Origin: Neorhizobium populisoli
GTDB lineage: Bacteria; Pseudomonadota; Alphaproteobacteria; Rhizobiales; Rhizobiaceae
NCBI RefSeq assembly: GCF_019430945.1
Contig: NZ_JAHYCB010000003.1
Coordinates: forward strand, 558,001 to 622,000
DNA: 64,000 nucleotides
Direction: 5' to 3'
The notes beneath the pieces are model-generated. The model had not been told where the DNA came from. It saw only the letters and a list, made by a program, of their open reading frames with translations, and ran no database searches. Both the position numbers and the translations under genes were made by a program. Positions within the stretch are counted from its first letter, which is position 1, and each line of letters opens with the position of its first letter. Shown one piece after another: positions 50,090 through 57,941 of the stretch.

Positions 50090-51952
50090 ATGTACCGGCC
50101 CAGGGAGCCTGAAAACCGACGGCCGGCGTCGTATGCGAGCGATACCGCCCGTGGCGGCAGTGCGCCCCCGTCCCGTCGCTCCCTTCTCGACCGCATCGAA
50201 GATGAATGGCAGGCCGAGGAAAACCGCCGCCTTGAAGCCGATCGCTGGGCGGAAGAAGAAGCCCGCCGCGCCGCGGACGAGCGTCGCATGGCTGACGAGC
50301 GCCGGGCCATTCGCGATCGCTGGAGTGCGAACGATCAGTGGCCGGAAGACGACCGCCCCGCCGAGCGATCCGCTCGGCCGGAAACCCATTCCTTGCAAAG
50401 CGAAGACCGCTGGAACCGCAACGAACGGTATGATCGTCGTGACTATCACGATGAAGCACCGGATTATCGCGATCGCCGGCAGGAAGAGCCCAAGGCAGCT
50501 GCCCGTTACGATGCAGCTCCCGAGCCGCAGACAAATTCCTTCAACGAATTGCTGAACGCCCAGATGCGCAGCCTTTCCGAGATCGGTATCGGCGATATTC
50601 TTCTGTGGCTGCGCCGCGGCCTGCGCTGGATCATCCTGCTGACGATCATCGGCATGATCTCGGCCTTCCTCTATTCGACCATGGCGACGCCGCGCTACAC
50701 CGTCTATACCGACATCATCATCGACCCGCAGAACCTCAACGTCGTCAACGACGACGTGTTCTCGTCCAATCCGCAGCGGGATTCCCAGCTGCTGGAAGTT
50801 GAAAGCACGCTTCGCGTGCTGACCTCCGGCAACGTCTTGCGCCAGGCGATCGCCGATCTTGACCTGACCAACGATCCGGAATTCACCAGGCAGAGCCCGT
50901 TGGCGCCCCTGATGAAACTGTTCTCCGGCGAGAAGCCGCCGGGCGACAAGGAACTCGCCGTCCTGATGGAGCTGTCGGATCGCGTCAAGGCGATGCGCGA
51001 GGAGCGCTCCTTCGTGGTCACCCTAGCCGTCTGGGCCGAAGATCCCGAAAAGTCGATCAAGATTTCCGAAGCAATCGTCCGCGCTTTTGAAAAGGAACTG
51101 TTTGCCTCCTCCGCAGACAGCGCCGGCCGCGTCGCCGCAACGCTGACGAGCCGCCTCGACGAGCTGCGGTCCTCGGTGACCCACGCCGAGGAAAAGGTCG
51201 AGCAGTTCAAGCGCGACAACAATATCCAGGAATCCAATACCGGCGAACTGGCCAGCGCCCGCATCTCGACGGCACTCGACACCCAGGTTCTCGACGCCCA
51301 GCAGCAGCTGATCCAGGCGGAATCCCGCTATAACCAGATGCGCTCGGCCGTCGCCGATCGGCGTACCGCGACCGCTACGATCTTCGATTCCGTCAGCATG
51401 CAGACGCTGCGCGCCAGCTACAACACCCTGCTGCAGCAGATCGGCTCGACGACGCTGACCTATGGCGCCCGCCATCCCCGGCTGATCTCGATGCAATCGG
51501 AAAAGGCAGCCCTCGAAAAAGCGATCGCCGACGAGGCGAACCGCATTCTCGAAACCGCCAGGACCGACGCGGATCAGGCCCGCGCGACGCTTGCCGGCCT
51601 GCGCGGTAAGGCGGATACGGAGCGCTCGACCGTCTATACCAATAACGACGCGCAGGTTCGTCTGCGCGAGCTGGAGCGTGACGCGCGCGCCAAGGCCGCG
51701 GTCTACGAGACCTATCTCGGCCGTACGCACCAGATCACCGAACGCCAGCAGATCGACACCAGCAACGTTCGCGTCATCTCGCCGCCGGTTCCGCCGAAAA
51801 CCAAGAGCTGGCCGCCACGCACCATCATCCTGCTGGCTGCAGGCGCGGTCGGCGGCTTCATGCTCGGCACCGGCCTTGCCCTGCTGCTCGGCGGCCTCGG
51901 ACATCTTTCCCAGGCGCGCCGCCGCTTCGCTTACGAACAGAGATATGCCTGA
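50090..51952 (+). CDS. Wzz/GumC-type chain-length regulator with unusual charged N-terminus
   Basis: A 620-residue inner-membrane protein. Residues 1-150 are a low-complexity, Arg/Asp/Glu/Trp-rich cytoplasmic extension. A membrane helix follows (WIILLTIIGMISAFLYSTMA, about 181-200), then a periplasmic domain with long coiled coils (about 330-540) and a second helix near 580-600. No Walker motifs follow, so it lacks the fused BY-kinase of ExoP-like proteins. It regulates polymer length with the polymerase encoded next. The ATG at 50090 has GGAGGT 5 bp upstream. The N-terminal extension is not typical of Wzz proteins. Confidence 0.88.
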   Translation: MYRPREPENRRPASYASDTARGGSAPPSRRSLLDRIEDEWQAEENRRLEADRWAEEEARRAADERRMADERRAIRDRWSANDQWPEDDRPAERSARPETHSLQSEDRWNRNERYDRRDYHDEAPDYRDRRQEEPKAAARYDAAPEPQTNSFNELLNAQMRSLSEIGIGDILLWLRRGLRWIILLTIIGMISAFLYSTMATPRYTVYTDIIIDPQNLNVVNDDVFSSNPQRDSQLLEVESTLRVLTSGNVLRQAIADLDLTNDPEFTRQSPLAPLMKLFSGEKPPGDKELAVLMELSDRVKAMREERSFVVTLAVWAEDPEKSIKISEAIVRAFEKELFASSADSAGRVAATLTSRLDELRSSVTHAEEKVEQFKRDNNIQESNTGELASARISTALDTQVLDAQQQLIQAESRYNQMRSAVADRRTATATIFDSVSMQTLRASYNTLLQQIGSTTLTYGARHPRLISMQSEKAALEKAIADEANRILETARTDADQARATLAGLRGKADTERSTVYTNNDAQVRLRELERDARAKAAVYETYLGRTHQITERQQIDTSNVRVISPPVPPKTKSWPPRTIILLAAGAVGGFMLGTGLALLLGGLGHLSQARRRFAYEQRYA

Positions 51953-51963
51953 GGGGTAAAGCC

Positions 51964-53316
51964 ATGCGCAGCCCCGCAGCCGCGGCGATACCGATCCAGG
52001 AGACCACGCGTGCCGACTACCGCGGTGTGATCGGCTCGCTGCTGTTCATCGCGCTGTTCCTGTTCGTGGCAATCTCCCTCAATCCGTTCTACGACTTGAC
52101 GGTCCTGTCTTCGGCCAGCATCACGACGGACAATTCCAACAAGTTCAACCAGCTCCTGTTCATCCTCCTGCCGTTTGGCGCGCTCGGCTGCGGGCTGGCG
52201 ACGCCCATGCGCGGCACCTTTCTACAGCCGCGCTGGTTGCTCTCGCTGCTTTTCCTCTGGCTGGTCTTCGTCTCGCTGGTTTCGAACCATTCGTTCAACA
52301 GCCTGAAGGCACTGTTCGTCACCTCGCTGATCGTGCTCGGCGCCAACGCAATCCTGCTCCTGCCGCGTTCGGAAAAACACTTCGCCAAGCTTCTGGCCGT
52401 CGGTACACTCGCCTGTATCGGGCTTGCCTATTACGGCATCAAGTTCCTGCCCTTCTATTCGATCCACTCCGCCGCCGATGTGGCCGAGCCCATGCATGCC
52501 GGTCTGTGGCGCGGGTATTTCCCCCACAAGAACAATGCCGCCGCCGCCATGGTCCTGTTCTCCTTCTGCGGCATCTTCATCTTCCGTACATGGTCGCGGA
52601 TCGTCGGCCTGGTGATCCTCGCCAGCGCCACGTTTTTCCTGATGCATACCGGCGGCAAGACCGCGTCCGCCATGCTGCCGGCGATCATCCTGGTCGGGTG
52701 GGTGTTCGAGAAAATACCGTTTCTGCGCATGCCGCTATCGTTCCTCGGCGTCGCGGCGCTCAATCTCTTTGCGGTCGGTTCGTCGCTCAACCCGAGCCTC
52801 TCGGAAATCGTCACGAACATGGGGATCGACGCCACGTTCACGAACCGGTCGGACATCTGGAAACTCGCCTTCAATGCCATTTCCGAATTTCCGATGACCG
52901 GCTTCGGGCTCAAATCCTTCTGGCGTACGACGGAAATGGTCTATGGCGGGCAAGGTCTGGAGACCTGGGCGATCCAGGCTTCGCATGCCCATAATTCCTA
53001 TGTCGAAATCCTGCTGATCGGCGGCATTCCGGCGCTGGTCCTGTCGCTGATCTGGTTCTTCGCCGTGCCGCTGAGGAGTTTCGCCAAGATCACCCGAGAA
53101 GGCCGCAAGCTGACCCATACCGGCCGGCTCTTCCTGCGCATCTGGCTTTACATGATCTTTACCGTCTGCCTCGAAAGCCTCTTTTACGAAAGCTCGGCGG
53201 GCTACATCATCGGCTGGTTCCTGTTCTGCATGGCGCTGTTCGGCATTCGTTACGAAGCCAATGCCGCCCATATGGAAGAACCCGCATCGCCGAAAAGGGA
53301 AATCGCCCGTGCCTGA
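51964..53316 (+). CDS. O-antigen ligase/Wzy-family polymerase
   Basis: A 450-residue membrane protein with about ten helices and a large periplasmic loop near 310-340 holding TGFGLKSFWRTTEMVYGGQG and HAHNSYVEILLIGGI, the Wzy_C pattern. In this setting it would polymerise repeat units in the periplasm. It starts 11 bp after the chain-length regulator and overlaps the deacetylase gene by 8 bp. Ligase activity cannot be excluded from sequence. Confidence 0.87.
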   Translation: MRSPAAAAIPIQETTRADYRGVIGSLLFIALFLFVAISLNPFYDLTVLSSASITTDNSNKFNQLLFILLPFGALGCGLATPMRGTFLQPRWLLSLLFLWLVFVSLVSNHSFNSLKALFVTSLIVLGANAILLLPRSEKHFAKLLAVGTLACIGLAYYGIKFLPFYSIHSAADVAEPMHAGLWRGYFPHKNNAAAAMVLFSFCGIFIFRTWSRIVGLVILASATFFLMHTGGKTASAMLPAIILVGWVFEKIPFLRMPLSFLGVAALNLFAVGSSLNPSLSEIVTNMGIDATFTNRSDIWKLAFNAISEFPMTGFGLKSFWRTTEMVYGGQGLETWAIQASHAHNSYVEILLIGGIPALVLSLIWFFAVPLRSFAKITREGRKLTHTGRLFLRIWLYMIFTVCLESLFYESSAGYIIGWFLFCMALFGIRYEANAAHMEEPASPKREIARA

Positions 53317-54082
53317 TCTTCTGAGAAAAGTGGATGGCCTCGTCGATCGCGTCAGCAACCGGCTGATCTGGAAGATGGCGCCGCGCAGCCGCACCGTCGC
53401 CACGACCCGGCCGATCGTCACCTTCACCTTCGACGACGTACCCGATACCGCTTTGACCAACGGCGCAGCGATCCTCGAAAAATACGGCGTTCACGGCACA
53501 TTCTACATTGCCGGCGGCCTGGAATCGCGTGTCGAGCCCGACCGGACGCTGATCGACCGCAAGGGCTGCCGTGAACTCTTCCGGCGCGGCCACGAAATCG
53601 CCTGCCACACCTTCTCGCATAACCGCATCCGCTCCTACGGCTCGGCGCTGGCGAAAGACCTCGATACCAATGCGCGGTATCTGCTCGACGCCGGCATCAC
53701 CCGCCCGACCGACAATTTCGCCTTTCCCTATAACGCCGCATGGCCGCTCGCCCGCCGCGAACTCGCCCGCCGTTATCTCACCTGCCGCGCTGGCGGCGAG
53801 GCGATCAATCGCGGCGCCGTCGATCCGTTGATGCTGAAAGCCGTCGAAATCCGCCAGCCGGAAGACCATTCGCTTGGCCTGACCCGCTGGATCGACGATG
53901 TCGCCCAGAACCCCGGCTGGCTGGTCTTCTTCACCCATGACATCGCCGACAAGCCGACGCCTTACGGCCGCACGCCGGCAACCTTCGAACGCCTCGTCGC
54001 TCATGCGGTCAAAAGCGGCTGCGATGTGATGACGGTGACGGCAGCGACCAACGCGCTCGGCTGGCAGGCGGGATCGCGATGA
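53309..54082 (+). CDS. Polysaccharide deacetylase (NodB/CE4 type)
   Basis: A 257-residue CE4-type protein. Motif 1 is TFTFDDVPDT (catalytic base and metal Asp), motif 2 HEIACHTFSHNR (metal His pair), and later FAFPYNAAW and VFFTHDIAD motifs. It probably removes N- or O-acetyl groups from the polymer or an intermediate. The GTG at 53309 lies inside the stop region of the polymerase gene. No signal peptide is evident, so it may act in the cytoplasm or be anchored by partners; this is unusual for a CE4 enzyme of an exported polymer. Confidence 0.88.
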   Translation: MPDLLRKVDGLVDRVSNRLIWKMAPRSRTVATTRPIVTFTFDDVPDTALTNGAAILEKYGVHGTFYIAGGLESRVEPDRTLIDRKGCRELFRRGHEIACHTFSHNRIRSYGSALAKDLDTNARYLLDAGITRPTDNFAFPYNAAWPLARRELARRYLTCRAGGEAINRGAVDPLMLKAVEIRQPEDHSLGLTRWIDDVAQNPGWLVFFTHDIADKPTPYGRTPATFERLVAHAVKSGCDVMTVTAATNALGWQAGSR

Positions 54083-55329
54083 ACGCCCACTCCACCATTT
54101 CGGCCACGCGCCGCCTTTTGAACATCAACAACTACTTCTACCGCCGCGGCGGCGCAGAGGCGGTGTTCTTCGACCATACCGCGCTGTTCGAGGAGATCGG
54201 CTGGGACGTCGTGCCCTTTGCCATGCAGCACGAAGACAACCTGCCCTCCCCCTGGTCGGATTATTTCGTCTCGGAGATCGAATACGGCCGCAAGATCGGC
54301 CTGAAGGACAAAATCGTCCAGGCGACCAAGGTCATCTATTCCTTCGAGGCGCAGAACAATCTCAAGCGCCTGATCGACAAGGCACGGCCTGACGTCGCGC
54401 ATGCCCACAACATCTACCACCATATCTCACCGTCGATCTTTTCGACGCTGAAGGATGCCGGCATTCCGGTGGTGATGACGGCGCATGACCTGAAACTCGC
54501 CTGTCCCTCCTACAAGATGCTGCGCGATGGCCGCATCTGCGAGGACTGCAAGGGCGGCCGCATCCACAACGTCGCGCTGAACCGCTGCGTCAAGGGCTCC
54601 ACGGTCCTGAGCACCGTTGTCTTTGCCGAAACCATGCTGCACCGGACGCTCGGCCTCTACCGCAACAAGGTCGATCGCATCGCCGTGCCGAGCCGGTTCT
54701 ACCGGGAAAAGCTGATAGAATGGGGCTGGCCGGCCGAAAAGCTGGTGCATGTGCCGAACTTCGTCGATGTAGACGCTTTCTCGACCGAATGGACGGAAGG
54801 TGACTATTTCGTCTTTGCCGGACGTCTGGCACCGGAAAAGGGCATCGCCACGCTGATCCGCGCTACCGCCAAGGCAGGCACGAAACTGGTCATCGCCGGC
54901 ACCGGGCCGGAAGAGACCATGCTTAAGGAATTGGCGGCCTCGACGGGTGCAAACGTTAATTTCGCGGGCTATCTCACGGGCGAGAAACTCTTTGGCCTGA
55001 TCGGTCAGTCGCGCGGGTTGATCCTGCCGTCGGAATGGTTCGAGAATGCTCCGATCAGCGTTCTGGAGGCCTATGCGCTCGGCCGCCCGGTGATCGGGAC
55101 GGCGATCGGCGGCATTCCGGAAATGATCCGCGAAGGCGAGACGGGCTTGACCGCAAGGAGCGGCGATCCGGACGATCTCGCGCGTGCAATGGCCGAACTT
55201 GCCACCCGTTCGCCGGCAGAACGCAAGACCATGGGCCTTGCCGGCCGGCAATGGATCTCGAAGGAATTCTCCCGCGATGCGTATCGCCAGAGGACACTTG
55301 ATCTTTACCAAAGTCTTACCGGCTTTTGA
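54079..55329 (+). CDS. Glycosyltransferase family 4 (GT-B)
   Basis: A 416-residue GT-B enzyme. N-terminal domain starts LNINNYFYRRGGAEAVFFDH; C-terminal nucleotide-sugar domain has VFAGRLAPEKGIATLIRA and the E-x7-E motif ENAPISVLEAYALG (about 325-345). A Cys cluster, CEDCKGG with later Cys (about 150-170), might bind zinc. It adds a sugar to the lipid-linked repeat unit; donor unknown. Overlaps the deacetylase gene by 4 bp. The next gene follows after 168 bp. Confidence 0.9.
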   Translation: MNAHSTISATRRLLNINNYFYRRGGAEAVFFDHTALFEEIGWDVVPFAMQHEDNLPSPWSDYFVSEIEYGRKIGLKDKIVQATKVIYSFEAQNNLKRLIDKARPDVAHAHNIYHHISPSIFSTLKDAGIPVVMTAHDLKLACPSYKMLRDGRICEDCKGGRIHNVALNRCVKGSTVLSTVVFAETMLHRTLGLYRNKVDRIAVPSRFYREKLIEWGWPAEKLVHVPNFVDVDAFSTEWTEGDYFVFAGRLAPEKGIATLIRATAKAGTKLVIAGTGPEETMLKELAASTGANVNFAGYLTGEKLFGLIGQSRGLILPSEWFENAPISVLEAYALGRPVIGTAIGGIPEMIREGETGLTARSGDPDDLARAMAELATRSPAERKTMGLAGRQWISKEFSRDAYRQRTLDLYQSLTGF

Positions 55330-55497
55330 CGCTGAAAAACAAGGATTCCCGAAATAGGTCGGGTGTCCGCAAATTTTTCTAACCGTTTGCCCAATAACCG
55401 AACAGCTTCGATAAAATCCTACCGAATTACTTACGAGTGCAGGAAGGTTCCTTCCGTAGAACCGGTACCCAGGAAATGATTTCTGGGCACCGCAGAT

Positions 55498-56877
55498 ATG
55501 CAAAAGAAAACCCACGTTTCGAAGAAAAGGCATCCGCAATCTGCGCGGAAGCTCCCCGGCAATTTGGGGTCGCTGGAACCTATCCATTCGCCTCTGCAGC
55601 AGGCACAGCCTCTGCCGCATGCCAACCAGGCCGGCGCGGAACGCGTCGAGCGCGTCATCCTCAGCCAGACGCCCCGCCTTTCTCCACATCTTCCCGAAAT
55701 CGCTCCGCCGGTCGAAATCATCGGCCGGGATGCCGTCCGCCGCCGTGTCATGATGCTCGGCCTGCGCGGTGTCCCGAACCTGCAGGGCGGCATCGAGAAG
55801 CATGTGGAAATGCTGGGCCAGGAACTCGCGGTGCGCGGCTGGGATGTCGAAGTCCTCGGCCGCCGGCAATATCTGCCGGAAAAGACCAAGTCGATCGTCT
55901 GGCGCGGCATCCGCGTTACTCCGCTATGGGCGCCGAAATCCATCCTGTTCGAGGCGATCGCGCATACGTTCATGGGCGTGCTGCATGCGGCGGTCCACCG
56001 GCCGGATGTGCTGCACATCCACGCGATCGGTCCCGGCCTTCTGGCGCCCTTCGCCCGGTTGTTCGGCCTGAAGGTCATCATCACCCATCACGGCTACGAT
56101 TACGACCGTGAAAAGTGGAGCCCGTTGGCGAAGCGCATCCTGCGGCTTGGCGAACGCCTGTCGATGATGTTTGCGAACGGCCGCATCGCCGTGTCCCGCG
56201 ACGTCACCGATACGATGAAGAACCGTTACGGCAGCAGCGTCGCGCATATCCCGAACGGCGTCACCGTGCGGCCGAGCCTTGTCGGCAAGGACACGCTGAA
56301 CCGTTTCGAGCTGCAACGCCGCCGCTATATCGTCATGGTTGCCCGTTTCGTGCCGGAAAAGCGCCAGACGGACCTGATCGCCGCCTTCGAGAAGCTCAAC
56401 CGGCCGGATTGGAAGCTCGTTCTTGTCGGCGGCGCCGATCATCAGCGCACCGCCTATGCCAAGGAAATCGAGACGATGGCGGCCCGCGTGCCGAATGTCG
56501 TGCTGACCGGTTTCCAGAGCGGCGAGGATCTGGCGGCGCTCTTCTCGCAGGCCGGCCTTTTCGTGCTGCCTTCGCTCCATGAAGGCATGCCGATCTCGCT
56601 GCTCGAAGCGATGAGCTACGGCCTGCCGGTTCTGGCCAGCGATATCGTCGCCAATCACGAAGTCGATCTGCCGCCTGAAGACTATTTCCCGGCCGGCAAT
56701 GTGGACGCCCTTGCCGAGGCGCTGGAACGCAAGATCGACGAACCATTCGGTCAGGATGTGGCGCTCGCGCGCATTCGCGAGGTAGAGAAGACCTATGCCT
56801 GGTCTTCCATCACCAGAAGCACGCTGGCAGTCTATAATTCGGTGGTCGGAAAGAAGAAGACGAAGGAAAAGCCTTGA
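55498..56877 (+). CDS. Glycosyltransferase family 4 (GT-B), second
   Basis: A 459-residue enzyme with about 80 extra N-terminal residues rich in Pro, Gln and His before the GT-B core at VMMLGLRGVPNLQGGIEKHV. The UDP-sugar domain contains VARFVPEKRQTDLIAAFEKL and LHEGMPISLLEAMSYGLPV (E-x7-E). The GGIEKHV start resembles rhamnosyl or mannosyl transferases of exopolysaccharide loci. The start is uncertain; a later Met near codon 85 would remove the extension. Its 3' end overlaps the GT2 gene by 4 bp. Confidence 0.88.
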   Translation: MQKKTHVSKKRHPQSARKLPGNLGSLEPIHSPLQQAQPLPHANQAGAERVERVILSQTPRLSPHLPEIAPPVEIIGRDAVRRRVMMLGLRGVPNLQGGIEKHVEMLGQELAVRGWDVEVLGRRQYLPEKTKSIVWRGIRVTPLWAPKSILFEAIAHTFMGVLHAAVHRPDVLHIHAIGPGLLAPFARLFGLKVIITHHGYDYDREKWSPLAKRILRLGERLSMMFANGRIAVSRDVTDTMKNRYGSSVAHIPNGVTVRPSLVGKDTLNRFELQRRRYIVMVARFVPEKRQTDLIAAFEKLNRPDWKLVLVGGADHQRTAYAKEIETMAARVPNVVLTGFQSGEDLAALFSQAGLFVLPSLHEGMPISLLEAMSYGLPVLASDIVANHEVDLPPEDYFPAGNVDALAEALERKIDEPFGQDVALARIREVEKTYAWSSITRSTLAVYNSVVGKKKTKEKP

Positions 56878-57941
56878 GCGTATCCGTCATCATCAAGACG
56901 CTGAACGAAGCGAAACGCATTGCCCGCACGGTCGAATTCGCGCTGGCCGGCCTTCCGGGCGGTCAGGGCGAGGTGATCGTTGCGGACAGTGGCTCTTCCG
57001 ATGCGACGATCGAGATCGCCTCGCGTTATCCCGTGCGCATCGTCCAGATCGAAAGCCCGGCCAGGCCGAGCTGCGGCATCGGTCCGCAACTCGGTTATCA
57101 GTACGCGCGTTTCGACCTCGTCTGCCTGCTTGATGGCGACATGGATCTCGACCCCGATTTTCTGCCCGAAGCGATCGCCTATCTCGAAAAACACCCGAAG
57201 GCCGGCGGCGTGACGGGTCATGTCGAGGAGATGATGCTCGACAATCTCGAATACACCCGCCGCGTCCAGCGCAATGCGCCGGAAAACCGCATCGGCGTGA
57301 TCGATCGCATGAACGGCGGTGGGCTCTACCGCCGTGCCGCGATCGAAACCAGTGGTTATCTCACCGACCGCAACCTGCATGGCTACGAGGAATTCGATCT
57401 CGGGGTCAGGCTGCGCTATTCCGGCTGGCAGCTCTACCGCCTCGACCGCCGGTTCGTGCGGCATTACGGCCATGCGGTCAATTCCTACAAGCTGCTGGTC
57501 CGCCGCTGGCAGACCAAATACATGTTCGGCATCGGCGAATTGCTACGCGCTTCCGCCGGAAAACCGTATTTTGGCCAGTTGATCAAGGAATTGCCCGAGC
57601 TGAAGCTCTGGGCGCTGGTCTCCTGCTGGATCCTGTTCTCGCTCGGCCTGCTATTGTTCATCGCGAACAAACTTGCTGCTCTCGCAACTGTTATAGGAAT
57701 ATTTGCCGCGATCGTGGCATTGATGTCCTGGCGCAAGCGCGGTTTCGCGCTTGGGCTTTATACGGTCGTCGCCTGGCTGTTTCACACCGCGGCGATCCCC
57801 TTCGGCTTTTTCGGCCCGCGGCGCGATCCCGGCGCTTGGGTGGAAAGCCGGCAGATCGGAGATGCGGATGACAAGACTGGTGCAGCTCCTGACGGCGACG
57901 CTGGCGCTCACGGCCTCGGCAACCGCAGCCTGGCCGGCTGA
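56874..57941 (+). CDS. Glycosyltransferase family 2 (GT-A) with C-terminal membrane segment
   Basis: A 355-residue GT-A enzyme: VSVIIKTLNEAKRIARTVEF, DSGSSDATIEIA and the metal-binding CLLDGDMDLDPDFL. Two hydrophobic helices near 245-285 anchor it in the inner membrane, then a charged C-terminal tail. Begins with TTG at 56874 overlapping the preceding stop. The final 74 bp overlap the start of the glycosidase gene, which is unusually long for this operon. Donor and acceptor unknown. Confidence 0.9.
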   Translation: MSVSVIIKTLNEAKRIARTVEFALAGLPGGQGEVIVADSGSSDATIEIASRYPVRIVQIESPARPSCGIGPQLGYQYARFDLVCLLDGDMDLDPDFLPEAIAYLEKHPKAGGVTGHVEEMMLDNLEYTRRVQRNAPENRIGVIDRMNGGGLYRRAAIETSGYLTDRNLHGYEEFDLGVRLRYSGWQLYRLDRRFVRHYGHAVNSYKLLVRRWQTKYMFGIGELLRASAGKPYFGQLIKELPELKLWALVSCWILFSLGLLLFIANKLAALATVIGIFAAIVALMSWRKRGFALGLYTVVAWLFHTAAIPFGFFGPRRDPGAWVESRQIGDADDKTGAAPDGDAGAHGLGNRSLAG

